Shown here: positions 52,344 through 60,946 of the stretch, in pieces
Layout of the letters: each line of letters opens with the position of its first letter
Position numbering within the stretch: the stretch's first letter is position 1
DNA from: Rossellomorea aquimaris
Lineage (GTDB): Bacteria; Bacillota; Bacilli; Bacillales; Bacillaceae_B
Length of the DNA stretch: 64,000 nucleotides
Reading direction: 5' to 3'
NCBI RefSeq assembly: GCF_020172085.1
Contig: NZ_JAIVAT010000003.1
Location: 930,001 to 994,000, forward strand
Position numbers and translations under genes: made by a program
Notes under the pieces: model-generated
Told to the model about the DNA's origin: nothing
What the model saw: the letters and a program-made list of their open reading frames with translations, nothing else
The model's database searches: none

Positions 52344-53042
52344 ATGTCCGGCCATCATAATAAAGTGAGTCAATTTGAAGATATACGAAATTTTTTCCAA
52401 AATGAAATGACACTGATGTTTGGTGGGTTTGGAGGCGTCGGATCTCCACCTACTATTATAAATCACCTGCTGAATTGGGGGGTGAATGAGTTGACGATCA
52501 TCGGAAACGACACAGGATTCCCCCATATAGGAATCGGTCAATTGGTGGCACAAAATAGAGTGAAGAAAGTGATCGCCTCTCATATTGGATCCAACCCGAT
52601 CGCAGGAAGGTTGATGAGTGAGGGGAAGCTAGAGGTTGAATTCTCACCACAAGGAATATTGGCAGAGAGAATCAGGGCAGGGGGCGTGGGCTTAAAGGGA
52701 ATCGTAAGTGATATAGGGGTGGATGACCCCTATTTGAATAAAGGTAAGACTTTCTTTGAAATAGAAGGGGAACGTTTTGTATTTGAAAGCGCCCTGGTTG
52801 CCGAAGTGGGCATTGTCTTTGCGAAAAAGGCTGATACATTTGGAAATCTCATCTATGATAAGAGCGCAAGGAATACGAATCCACTCATCGCAATGGCTTC
52901 TGATATTACCATTGTTGAGGCTGAGGAAATCGTGACTTATGGAGAACTGGATCCTGAAGAAATTGTGACGTCAGGTGTATTTGTTGATCATATTGTATTG
53001 TCTAAAGGAGTCGATTGGAAATGGGCCTGGGAAACGAACTGA
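52344..53042 (+). CDS. yodS: CoA-transferase subunit A
   Basis: A 232-residue alpha subunit of a family I CoA transferase. GGFGGVGSPPTIINHLL is the glycine-rich N-terminal motif, FSPQGILAERIRAGGVGLKGI the typical central segment, and NLIYDKSARNTNPLIAMAS the interface. It joins YodR to move CoA between acyl groups, probably activating a 3-keto/amino acid. The ATG follows the yodT stop directly, showing tight operon structure. Confidence 0.9.
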   Translation: MSGHHNKVSQFEDIRNFFQNEMTLMFGGFGGVGSPPTIINHLLNWGVNELTIIGNDTGFPHIGIGQLVAQNRVKKVIASHIGSNPIAGRLMSEGKLEVEFSPQGILAERIRAGGVGLKGIVSDIGVDDPYLNKGKTFFEIEGERFVFESALVAEVGIVFAKKADTFGNLIYDKSARNTNPLIAMASDITIVEAEEIVTYGELDPEEIVTSGVFVDHIVLSKGVDWKWAWETN

Positions 53043-53683
53043 AGAAAAAGATGGCCATGCGGGCTGCGCTGGAAGTGAAAGAAAATATGATTGTCAATTT
53101 GGGTATTGGTATACCATCCCTTGTCCCAGATCACCTTCCCCAGGGGTTTCCTGTCGTATTTCAATCTGAAAATGGAATTATCGGAATCGGTCCTGCACCA
53201 GTTGGAGGATGTGAAGATGAGAATTTGTGCAATGCAGGAGGATACCCGGTTTCATTGATGAACGGGGGATGCTATACAGATAGCTCCATAGCCTTTGCCA
53301 TGATCCGGCGGGGCAAGATTGATTTGACGATTCTTGGATCACTTCAGGTAAGTGAAAAAGGGGATCTTGCGAATTGGATCATACCGGGGAAAAAAGTTCC
53401 GGGGATGGGGGGAGCAACTGAACTTGCTTCTAAAGCCAAGAAGGTCATTGTACTCATGACCCATTTGGACAAACATGGAGGTAGCAAAATCGTGAGGGAA
53501 TGTACCCTTCCACTAACAGCGAATCGCTGTGTCTCGATGATCATCACCGATCGGGCTGTCTTCACCATTGCAAATAATCAATTGATTCTGAGTGAGATCT
53601 TCCATCCATACACGGTGAAGGATATAGAAGAGACAACGGATGCACGTTATGTTTTAAGCCCTCAGATCAAATATTTGGGGTAG
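53021..53683 (+). CDS. yodR: CoA-transferase subunit B
   Basis: A 220-residue beta subunit with the catalytic glutamate in FQSENGIIGIGP (SENG motif), NLGIGIPSLVP near the start and GMGGATELASKAKKVIVLM at the end of the core. It pairs with YodS. ATG 53021 (AAAGGAG about 11 bases upstream) or TTG 53015 could be the start; either overlaps the yodS end. With YodQ and YodT it likely converts products of lysine 2,3-aminomutase. Confidence 0.9.
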   Translation: MGLGNELKKKMAMRAALEVKENMIVNLGIGIPSLVPDHLPQGFPVVFQSENGIIGIGPAPVGGCEDENLCNAGGYPVSLMNGGCYTDSSIAFAMIRRGKIDLTILGSLQVSEKGDLANWIIPGKKVPGMGGATELASKAKKVIVLMTHLDKHGGSKIVRECTLPLTANRCVSMIITDRAVFTIANNQLILSEIFHPYTVKDIEETTDARYVLSPQIKYLG

Positions 53684-53697
53684 GGGGAGGAAATTCA

Positions 53698-54957
53698 ATG
53701 GAAACTCATTGTCTCATTAGAGAAATAATAGAGGGAAAAAAGAAGAGAACGATCAAGCTTCTGCAAAGGCTTGTGCAGGAGGATAGTGTCAGGGAAAACG
53801 AATCGAAGGCACAGGCTATCATTATTGAAAAGTGCAGAAAGCTTGGACTGGAGCTGGATATTTGGGAAATCAATGAAAATGATGTTAAACATCACCCGTT
53901 TTATCGATGTGATCGAAAGAATTTTAAAGGAAATCCGAATGTAGTCGGAGTCCTCAAAGGGACAGGGGGCGGGAAGAGCCTGCTGTTAAATGGGCATATT
54001 GACGTTGTACCTGAGGGGGACAGGAAGGATTGGCTCCATGATCCCTATAGCGGAGTCATTGAGGACGGAAAGCTTTACGGACGTGGGGCAACGGATATGA
54101 AGGGAGGATCCGTTGCTTTGCTTCTGGCTATCGATGTAATCAAGGAGCTTGGAATTCCCTTGAAAGGGGATGTCATCTTTCAGAGTGTCATTGAGGAGGA
54201 GAGTGGAGGGACGGGAACGTTAGCCGCTTTAGTAAGAGGGTATAAAGCGGATGCAGCCATCATCCCGGAACCGACCAATATGAAGATTTTCCCGAAACAG
54301 CAAGGGTCCATGTGGTTTCGTCTAAAGGTGAAAGGGAAATCTGCTCATGGAGGTACTAGATATGAAGGGGTGAATGCAATTGATAAGGCATATAAGGTCG
54401 TCCAGGTACTTCACACATTAGAAAAAAAACGTAATGATAAGGTGGATGATCCATTATATAGCACGATCCCGATTCCATTACCTGTGAACGTCGGGAGAAT
54501 CGAGAGTGGAAAATGGCCGTCTTCTGTCCCTGATACGGCAGTAATAGAAGGAAGGATAGGCGTTGGCCCTTGGGAAACACTTCAAGATGTCGAACAGGAA
54601 TTTCTGACAGAAATGTCAAGAATGGAAATGGTTGATGCATGGTTTAAAGAACACCCTGTTGAAGTGGAATGGTTTGGCGGTCGTTGGCAGCCTGGGAACC
54701 TTCCTAGTGACCATGAATTAGTAAAGTCCTTGTCAGCACAAGCAAAAGTGGTAATGGGAGCGAATCCGATCATTGAAGCGTCACCATGGGGAACGGACGG
54801 TGGAATCCTATCTCAAGGTGGCGATATCCCAGTGGTTGTATTTGGTCCGGGAACAACACAAGTAGCACATGACGCGAACGAATACATTGAACTTGAGCGG
54901 ATTTATCAGACGGCCGAAATTCTTTCTCTCTTTATGATTGATTGGTGTAATAGATAG
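53698..54957 (+). CDS. yodQ: M20 peptidase / acetylornithine deacetylase-type hydrolase
   Basis: A 419-residue zinc deacylase of the M20 family. Zinc ligands: H and D in LNGHIDVVPEGD and ATDMKGG; the catalytic glutamates in IEEESGG. GTRYEGVNAIDKA belongs to the dimerisation domain and TDGGILSQGGDIPVVVFGPG is the late histidine-equivalent region. In this cluster it would remove an acetyl group from N-acetyl-beta-lysine or a derivative. GGGGAGGAAAT precedes the ATG. A hairpin terminator follows, ending this half of the cluster. Confidence 0.9.
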   Translation: METHCLIREIIEGKKKRTIKLLQRLVQEDSVRENESKAQAIIIEKCRKLGLELDIWEINENDVKHHPFYRCDRKNFKGNPNVVGVLKGTGGGKSLLLNGHIDVVPEGDRKDWLHDPYSGVIEDGKLYGRGATDMKGGSVALLLAIDVIKELGIPLKGDVIFQSVIEEESGGTGTLAALVRGYKADAAIIPEPTNMKIFPKQQGSMWFRLKVKGKSAHGGTRYEGVNAIDKAYKVVQVLHTLEKKRNDKVDDPLYSTIPIPLPVNVGRIESGKWPSSVPDTAVIEGRIGVGPWETLQDVEQEFLTEMSRMEMVDAWFKEHPVEVEWFGGRWQPGNLPSDHELVKSLSAQAKVVMGANPIIEASPWGTDGGILSQGGDIPVVVFGPGTTQVAHDANEYIELERIYQTAEILSLFMIDWCNR

Positions 54958-55063
54958 CTTATTTCAGATCATAATGGGGTAAAGAGTAATATCATGAATT
55001 CATTATGGTTCGGCCCCATGCCAGATATCCAGCACTCCATCTATATTCATATCACCTTCAGAA

Positions 55064-55101
55064 GGAACAACTCGCTTATAGATAAGGGTTGTTCCCTTTT
55101 T
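55064..55101 (+). terminator. Rho-independent terminator between yodQ and yodP
   Basis: GGAACAAC / GTTGTTCC stem with a 16-base loop, then CTTTTTAT. Placed 107 bases after yodQ, it separates yodTSRQ from yodP-kamA-yokU. Confidence 0.75.
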
Positions 55102-55165
55102 ATGGCTGTTTGTTTCATAACTTATCTCTTACATTCATATGTTGGTTAAAAAGGGGCTTATAAGG

Positions 55166-55999
55166 ATGCAAACATACGAATATATAAAACAACCTAAACT
55201 TGAAGCGACCATTTATAAAGATGACTACAATCGAAGGATTCGGGTGGATGAGTTCAGAGGGAACCCAGAGGGATTGCTGGAATATGTCATGCATGAGGCT
55301 GAGTCTTATCGGTTAGATAAGGTTATTGTTAAGGCCAAGGCGAAACAGGTTTCCTGGTTTATGGAAAGAGGGTTTATTCTGGAAGGGGGCGTAAACGGTT
55401 ACTTTAATGGAGACAGGGCATTTTTTTTGAGTCGTTTTCTGACGGATGACAGGAGGAATAGCTCCTATTGGAGAAAAGAGGATGAGATTCTCCTAGCGGT
55501 TCAACAACTTGATAGACAAGAACTAGTTGGAGACAGGACCATCTCTGTCGCCACCGAAGAGTACGCAGAGAAATTAGCGGATTTGTATAGGGAAGTATTT
55601 ATGCTTTATCCTGTGCCATTACATGATCCTGACTATGTAAAGGAATCCATGAAAAATGGGACAATCTTTGTGTACATCGAGCAGGATGGGAGGATTGTCA
55701 GTGCTGCTTCTGCAGAAATATCATCAACCTATAAAAATGCTGAACTAACAGACTGTGCAACCAGGCCTTCCCATCGCAAGGGAGGATATATGAAGCATTT
55801 GTTAAGGAGATTGGAAGATGAATTGATCAATCAGAATATTTTTTGCGCCTATACCATTGCCAGGGCGCTATCATTTGGCATGAATGCGGCATTCCATCAA
55901 CTTGGATACACATACGGGGGGAGGCTTGCGAATAACTGCATCATCTTTGACAAAATGGAAGATATGAACCTTTGGGAAAGGGATTTAAGTCAAACGTAG
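55166..55999 (+). CDS. yodP: Beta-lysine N6-acetyltransferase
   Basis: A 277-residue protein with a C-terminal GNAT domain (residues about 130-260) with ATRPSHRKGGYMKHLLRRLE, the acetyl-CoA loop, and an N-terminal pseudo-GNAT half. It is an AblB homologue: with KamA it makes N6-acetyl-beta-lysine, a compatible solute in archaea and a known product in B. subtilis cultures. ATG 55166 has AAAGGGG and TAAGG upstream; the ATG at 55139 has no site. It lies 95 bases before kamA. Confidence 0.9.
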   Translation: MQTYEYIKQPKLEATIYKDDYNRRIRVDEFRGNPEGLLEYVMHEAESYRLDKVIVKAKAKQVSWFMERGFILEGGVNGYFNGDRAFFLSRFLTDDRRNSSYWRKEDEILLAVQQLDRQELVGDRTISVATEEYAEKLADLYREVFMLYPVPLHDPDYVKESMKNGTIFVYIEQDGRIVSAASAEISSTYKNAELTDCATRPSHRKGGYMKHLLRRLEDELINQNIFCAYTIARALSFGMNAAFHQLGYTYGGRLANNCIIFDKMEDMNLWERDLSQT

Positions 56000-56094
56000 T
56001 AGAGTTGACCGAGAATCCAATTGTCTTGCATCGGTTGTTCTAAAGCGTGATATGAATCCGTTGGATAGAAACTCTTGGAAAGTTGGTGGAGTAG

Positions 56095-57522
56095 ATGAAA
56101 ATGAATCTCTATAAACCCAAAAGGGATTGGAAGGATATTGAACTTTGGAAGGATGTCACAGAAGAACAATGGAATAACTGGTTATGGCAGTTAACAAATA
56201 CGATCAGAACACTTGATGACTTGAAGAAAGTGGTGAACTTGACTCCTGAGGAAGAAGAAGGAGTTAGAATCTCAACCAAGACCATCCCGTTGAATATCAC
56301 CCCTTATTATGCATGGCTGATGAATGAGGATGATCCCCGTTGTCCGATACGGATGCAATCCGTCCCGATTGGAGAAGAAATCCATAAAACGAAGTATGAT
56401 TTAGAGGATCCATTACATGAAGATGAAGATTCACCCGTTCCCGGATTGACACACCGGTACCCGGACAGGGTGTTGTTTCTTGTCACCAATCAATGCTCGA
56501 TGTATTGCCGTTATTGTACGAGAAGGAGGTTCTCCGGCCAGATTGGTATGGGGGTCCCCAAAAAGCAATTGGATGCAGCAATAGAATATATCAGGGAAAC
56601 TTCAAGTGTAAGGGATGTTTTGCTCTCTGGTGGTGATGGTCTCCTGATCAATGATCAGATTCTTGAGTATATTCTAAAGAACCTAAGGGACATTCCCCAT
56701 GTCGAAATCATTCGCATTGGAACGAGAGCGCCCGTCGTCTTTCCACAAAGGATCACCGAGAACCTATGTAATATTCTAAAGAAGTATCATCCAGTATGGT
56801 TAAATACCCACTTCAATACATCCATCGAAATTACCGAGGAATCGAAAAAGGCTTGTGAAATGCTTGTAAATGCAGGGGTACCTGTAGGGAATCAAGCAGT
56901 GATCCTTGCAGGGATAAACGACAGTGTCCCAATCATGAAAAAGCTTATGCATGACCTGGTTAAGATTCGCGTTCGTCCATACTATATTTATCAATGTGAT
57001 TTATCTGAAGGAATCGGGCATTTCCGTGCGCCTGTCAGCAAGGGGCTGGAAATCATCGAAGGGTTGAGGGGCCACACATCGGGTTACGCGGTACCTACCT
57101 TCGTCCTGGATGCCCCGGGTGGAGGCGGGAAAATTTCCTTACAGCCCAACTATTTAATTTCCCAAAGTGCTTCAAAGGTAGTTGTCCGTAATTTCGAAGG
57201 AGTCATATCCACTTATCCCGAACCCGAGGATTACGTTGCTGGAAGGGCAGACGACTATTTTAAAGAAGTGTATCATGATGAAGAAATCAAAGAACCGACG
57301 ATAGGAATCGCAGGGTTGATGAACCAGACCCATTCATCACTCACACCAGCCGGACTCAAACGCCTTGAGCGTCGCAAGGAATATCAGGAGAATCCGGATC
57401 ACAACTCCCTTAAAGATTTCAGAGGGAAAAGGGATCAACTCAAAGAAAAGAAGCATAAAGCGATGCTTTCCAAAATGAATCAGAATCAAAATGATGATAA
57501 GGAAGAATCGTCAAATGGATAA
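56095..57522 (+). CDS. kamA: Lysine 2,3-aminomutase
   Basis: A 475-residue radical SAM enzyme that moves the alpha-amino group of lysine to the beta carbon. The [4Fe-4S] cysteines are C134, C138 and C141 (CSMYCRYC). GGDGLLINDQ follows, and the PLP lysine is K346 in DAPGGGGKISL. The C-terminal tail is charged (lysine/glutamine-rich), as in B. subtilis KamA (471 residues). The product, beta-lysine, is acetylated by YodP. It overlaps yokU by eight bases. Confidence 0.97.
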   Translation: MKMNLYKPKRDWKDIELWKDVTEEQWNNWLWQLTNTIRTLDDLKKVVNLTPEEEEGVRISTKTIPLNITPYYAWLMNEDDPRCPIRMQSVPIGEEIHKTKYDLEDPLHEDEDSPVPGLTHRYPDRVLFLVTNQCSMYCRYCTRRRFSGQIGMGVPKKQLDAAIEYIRETSSVRDVLLSGGDGLLINDQILEYILKNLRDIPHVEIIRIGTRAPVVFPQRITENLCNILKKYHPVWLNTHFNTSIEITEESKKACEMLVNAGVPVGNQAVILAGINDSVPIMKKLMHDLVKIRVRPYYIYQCDLSEGIGHFRAPVSKGLEIIEGLRGHTSGYAVPTFVLDAPGGGGKISLQPNYLISQSASKVVVRNFEGVISTYPEPEDYVAGRADDYFKEVYHDEEIKEPTIGIAGLMNQTHSSLTPAGLKRLERRKEYQENPDHNSLKDFRGKRDQLKEKKHKAMLSKMNQNQNDDKEESSNG

Positions 57523-57799
57523 ATTTAAAACGTGCGAATGGTGTGAAGAAAATAAGACCCAGGCCCATCTATCAAATGTGTATTGGGAGCTGCCCGACGG
57601 CTCAAGAGCGATTCAGATTGTGAATGTCCCGAGCGTATGCTGTAGTCATTGTGATATGGAGTATCAGGAAGAATCAGTCATCAATGAGATTGAAGATCAG
57701 CTCATGCTGATAGATACCAGATTGATTGATAAAGTGATTCCTTATGAAGAGTTGATGAACCTACCAAGGTTACTAAAAAGGAATTACTTTCGATTTTAG
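57515..57799 (+). CDS. yokU: YokU-family zinc-finger protein
   Basis: A 94-residue protein with a two-knuckle zinc finger: CEWC near residue 5 and CCSHC near residue 44, as in YgiT/MqsA-type N-terminal domains, followed by a helical tail (VINEIEDQLMLIDTRLIDKVIPYEEL). In B. subtilis YokU lies next to kamA. No toxin gene is next to it, so an antitoxin role is doubtful; an accessory factor of KamA or regulator is possible. ATG 57515 follows GGAAGAA. Confidence 0.85.
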   Translation: MDKFKTCEWCEENKTQAHLSNVYWELPDGSRAIQIVNVPSVCCSHCDMEYQEESVINEIEDQLMLIDTRLIDKVIPYEELMNLPRLLKRNYFRF

Positions 57800-57886
57800 T
57801 AGGGATGCCCGCTTTTAGTTCAAACACTTTACGAATCTGTATACTTCCGCTATCCTTTTAAAAAAGGAACAGGGCAGGTGGAAGAA

Positions 57887-58111
57887 ATGAGAAAATCCTT
57901 TTATCACTATTTAATGAAATTTAGGCAACCTACTGCCAAAGATGATATGACGAGATTTGCCAATTCAGCTTATGATGATCACGGCTTCCCGAAACAATCG
58001 CGGCAATACGATGAAATCAGTTCGTACCTGGAAATGAATGGGCATTACCTTGAGAGTATGTCCATTTTTGATAGAGCCTGGGATCATTATCAGTTAGATG
58101 AAAAGGAATGA
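57887..58111 (+). CDS. yozE: YozE-family protein
   Basis: A 74-residue helical protein of the UPF0346/YozE SAM-like fold: MRKSFYHYLMKFRQP, FANSAYDDHGFPKQS, YDEISSYLEMNG, and a final SMSIFDRAWDHYQ. It occurs throughout Bacillales and staphylococci; function unknown. CAGGTGGAAG precedes ATG 57887. It is monocistronic with a strong terminator after it. Confidence 0.93.
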   Translation: MRKSFYHYLMKFRQPTAKDDMTRFANSAYDDHGFPKQSRQYDEISSYLEMNGHYLESMSIFDRAWDHYQLDEKE

Positions 58112-58128
58112 AGTTAATACCTTAAGCT

Positions 58129-58171
58129 AAAGGACTGACATTTGTTAGGAACAAACGTCGGTCCTTTTTTT
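58129..58171 (+). terminator. Rho-independent terminator after yozE
   Basis: AAGGACTGAC-TTTGTT / AACAAA-GTCGGTCCTT hairpin with one G-T pair, then seven T. Confidence 0.9.
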
Positions 58172-58311
58172 CAAAACCCATTTTGTTCATCTAGAAACCT
58201 CATTTTAAAAACATTTCTTACCCTAAAGATTAGGTAGTCAGGGATTTCGTGTATACCGATACGATTGTAATTGCATATCATATAAAAAAGGCGATTAAGG
58301 GTGAGGGGAGA

Positions 58312-58971
58312 ATGAAGAAACGAAAAGAGCCTAGATTCAGAGTTGGGGAAACGGTAGTCGTTACAATCTATGGTACTGTCGGGAAGATTACCGATATCAA
58401 AAAGCTTGACGGAGAGTTTCTATATGAAGTGAATGAAAGTGAAGGGCTATTCAAGGAGAAAGCACTAGAACTGCTTGATTCTTATGATGGATATATTTTT
58501 GAACAGGAACAAATTGATATTGAGTATAAATTTTTGTTTGGAGACCTTGTCATTGTGAAGGGGTATGAAGAGGACCTCTTTAAAGTGGTTGGCTTCAGAA
58601 CAGAAATATGGAGGTATAAAGACGATGCCTGGGAAGATGTGATCTATGAATTAATGAGGATCACGGATGGTGAATGGCTGGAGGCAGATGAAGATGAAAT
58701 TACCTTAGTTGCAGATGAAGAGCAGGCAGAAGCATTTATAAAAAAATATGGGTTCGTTTTTCCGCAAAAAAAAGAAGGGAAATCGAAATCACTTCATTCA
58801 CCTGCGCATCCTAAGCCAAGCTGGATTGATCAGCTCCTGGATCATTATAATGACTACAAAACATTGTATCTCCTATTCCAGGATAATAAATACAAGAATA
58901 AAATGGATTATGTGTTAGAACAGTTGAAAAATCATACAAACTCGCAATCTATAGTTAAAGAGAAGGAATGA
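58312..58971 (+). CDS. yodN: YodN-like protein
   Basis: A 219-residue acidic protein, probably with two SH3-like barrels: FRVGETVVVTIYGTVGKITDIKKLDGEFLYEVN (residues about 8-40) and FLFGDLVIVKGYEEDLFKVVGFR (about 84-106), then a helical tail. It matches the YodN neighbourhood (yokU-yozE-yodN) in B. subtilis. Function unknown. GGTGAGGGGAGA precedes ATG 58312. The last 17 bases overlap a convergent micro-gene. Confidence 0.72.
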   Translation: MKKRKEPRFRVGETVVVTIYGTVGKITDIKKLDGEFLYEVNESEGLFKEKALELLDSYDGYIFEQEQIDIEYKFLFGDLVIVKGYEEDLFKVVGFRTEIWRYKDDAWEDVIYELMRITDGEWLEADEDEITLVADEEQAEAFIKKYGFVFPQKKEGKSKSLHSPAHPKPSWIDQLLDHYNDYKTLYLLFQDNKYKNKMDYVLEQLKNHTNSQSIVKEKE

Positions 58972-59125
58972 GCCACATAATATATAGAAATACGGGGACG
59001 CTTATCAGTAAGAATGACACAAGGATGACACGAAGGATCCATTGCATACCTGAAACAATCATCCCTTCCCCATTTTCAAGCCCCTTTAACATTGATTTGG
59101 TTTTCTGAGTAAGTGTATGTAACAT
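58955..59125 (-). CDS. 56-residue single-pass membrane protein
   Basis: Amphipathic N-terminus (MLHTLTQKTKSMLKGLENGE) and a C-terminal membrane helix (ILRVILVSFLLISVPVFLYI, then MWLIPSL). GAGGAGCG precedes the ATG at 9 bases, which is a strong signal. It is convergent to yodN with overlapping ends, and upstream (59126-59230) is AT-rich. No family recognised. The layout resembles small membrane effectors. Confidence 0.6.
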   Translation of the reverse strand: MLHTLTQKTKSMLKGLENGEGMIVSGMQWILRVILVSFLLISVPVFLYIMWLIPSL

Positions 59126-59250
59126 ATTATCGCTCCTCTGCCTTTGATGATAAAGTCTATGCTTGTCTTTAAAGTGTTATGAAAACTTTTTTTCTTCTGG
59201 CATAACCGGGAGAGTATGGTCATAAATTGAGAATCAAAGGGGGCGATCAC

Positions 59251-59427
59251 ATGCGGGAGATAGAAGTATTTATCGACACCGAGGAAATTGCTGAGTTCTT
59301 CATGAAAGAACTTATTCAAAGAGGATATGTACCGACCGAAGATGAGCTTGAAGAAATAGCGGATATCACTTTCGAGTATCTGATTGCCAAATGCATCATT
59401 GATGAAGAATGGGAAGATGATGTATAG
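59251..59427 (+). CDS. yozD: YozD-family protein
   Basis: A 58-residue acidic, helical protein: MREIEVFIDTEEIAEFFMKELIQRG, then VPTEDELEEIADITFEYLIAKCIID. I recall B. subtilis YozD having nearly this sequence. Function unknown. ATG 59251 follows AAAGGGGGCG. A large hairpin follows and closes the transcript, shared with the convergent yppC gene. Confidence 0.85.
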   Translation: MREIEVFIDTEEIAEFFMKELIQRGYVPTEDELEEIADITFEYLIAKCIIDEEWEDDV

Positions 59428-59488
59428 AATCTGTTCAACCATTTGATTTGGATATTCAAATAGTCTGGATTGACCATTCATATAACAA

Positions 59489-59558
59489 GGATTAACTCTT
59501 ATGTGCCTCTCATGTCTTCTTTCCTGAAGCATGGAGGCACATTATTTTGAGTTAATCC
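59489..59558. terminator. Two-tier hairpin between yozD and yppC
   Basis: Outer stem GGATTAACTC (59489-59498) with GAGTTAATCC (59549-59558), inner stem ATGTGCCTC with GAGGCACAT; small interior loops separate them. It overlaps the yppC stop codon. It can stop transcripts from both sides, though T-tracts are weak. Confidence 0.65.
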
Positions 59559-60643
59559 CTCTTTAGGTTTATGAGAATAGAAGTCCGTGCCTTCCATCTC
59601 CTGGTCATGGAGAAATGATGGGGCATGGTCATTGTCAGAAGAGGCGACAGCACCTCAACCCGCTGGTCCATAAACCAGTCAGAAGAGGAAAGACGCTCAG
59701 ACGGCAGGTTTTCCCATACTGACCTTAACTCGGGACTGTAGAGGCGCTTTTCTCCCCCTTCCTTCGAATAAATATGCGGCCAGTAATCTTTTCTTGAGCC
59801 GGTATGTGGATGGTGGATCGAGAAGGAAAATGCGGTAGGAAAGACGATTGGATGAAATAGTACACTATACAACTTCTTTCCTAACAAAATTCTGCTATTC
59901 ACTTTCTCAAATTGTGAAACGGATAGTCCTGCGAGAGAACGTGGGTGATTTCTTCCATAAGGAAAGAGGATAGAAGTTAATTCCAAACGATCTTGTAAAA
60001 AAAACTTCCACTTTTCCACCCCGATATTCAAGTGTGGATCAGATAGTATTCTCTTTTGAATCATGTGCTGCTCATTCATAATGAGTGCAATCGTCAATAT
60101 GTGTTGGTCCCCCGATTGAAGATATTCATCCCACATGGTACGCATGAATAAGGAGACATTGAATTTTTTTAAGAGGTGAAAAGATGAGTGACCGGTTAAT
60201 TTCCACTGTTCATAAAGTAATAACTGGGGAAAAGCGTCTTCGAAGATGGCTGAATTGCATCGCTCCAGAAACGTGAAGAGAGAGCGTTGTTCATGACTAT
60301 CCAATACGTGCGAAAGAATATGGCTTCTGATATCTGTCATATGATAACCAGCATTCCTCGACACCATGTGAGCAAGAAAAGACCACTCAAGTTCAGGGTG
60401 TTTCTTAAATAGTGCAAGATAGGAAGATGTTCTGGTCAAATTGTTGACATTATATTTTTGCACCTTGTTGCAGATCTCATTATAGAGCCTGATATCATCA
60501 GGGAAGTAGATATCAGGTACAGGAACACCATTCATTTGCCCGTAAAGCCGATCGATCGCCTGTAGATCGAGAAGCGGTGATGTATGGACATTTTTACCTG
60601 GTTTGAACAGGTTTAAAATCTTTCGAAAGAGAGAATAACCCAA
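59552..60643 (-). CDS. yppC: DUF2515 protein, YppC-like
   Basis: A 363-residue soluble, helical protein: LARTSSYL-like segment NNLTRTSSYLALFKKHPELEWSFLAHMVSRNAGYHMTD, LFTFLERCNSAIFEDAFPQLLLYEQW and AFSFSIHHPHTGSRKDYWPHIYS. This agrees with DUF2515 (B. subtilis YppC), function unknown. TTG 60643 follows GAGGCGGGA. It is alone on its strand between yozD and the kinase cluster. Confidence 0.85.
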   Translation of the reverse strand: MGYSLFRKILNLFKPGKNVHTSPLLDLQAIDRLYGQMNGVPVPDIYFPDDIRLYNEICNKVQKYNVNNLTRTSSYLALFKKHPELEWSFLAHMVSRNAGYHMTDIRSHILSHVLDSHEQRSLFTFLERCNSAIFEDAFPQLLLYEQWKLTGHSSFHLLKKFNVSLFMRTMWDEYLQSGDQHILTIALIMNEQHMIQKRILSDPHLNIGVEKWKFFLQDRLELTSILFPYGRNHPRSLAGLSVSQFEKVNSRILLGKKLYSVLFHPIVFPTAFSFSIHHPHTGSRKDYWPHIYSKEGGEKRLYSPELRSVWENLPSERLSSSDWFMDQRVEVLSPLLTMTMPHHFSMTRRWKARTSILINLKRD

Positions 60644-60760
60644 ATGATCCCGCCTCTCTGTTGGAATGAAAAAAATTGTTCTTTTGATTTGAAACTAAAT
60701 CAAAAATAATTCGTATATATGAATACAAAGAAAGATGAAAGATTCTTGGGAGGGTAGTTT

Positions 60761-60928
60761 ATGTTGAAGAAAATCATTAAAAGATTACTTGGTTCGTCAA
60801 AACCTCATTATTACAGCTCCAGTGATGCGTGGAAAAAGCATAAATCATCGAAACATAAACATTTTGGTCATCACCATTATAAAAAGCATAAGAGCAAAAG
60901 CTTTTTTTCCAGTTTCTTTAGCAGTTGA
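60761..60928 (+). CDS. Small basic His/Lys/Ser-rich protein
   Basis: A 55-residue protein, mostly lysine, histidine and serine: MLKKIIKRLLGSSKPHYYSS, WKKHKSSKHKHFGHHHYKKHKSK, then a hydrophobic FFSSFFSS end. GGGAGGGT precedes the ATG. It lies 18 bases before the kinase gene, so the two are co-transcribed. It could be a kinase substrate (serines), a nucleic-acid binder or a spore-coat type protein; none is proved. Confidence 0.68.
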   Translation: MLKKIIKRLLGSSKPHYYSSSDAWKKHKSSKHKHFGHHHYKKHKSKSFFSSFFSS

Positions 60929-60946
60929 CCTGGAGAGGACGCCAAA

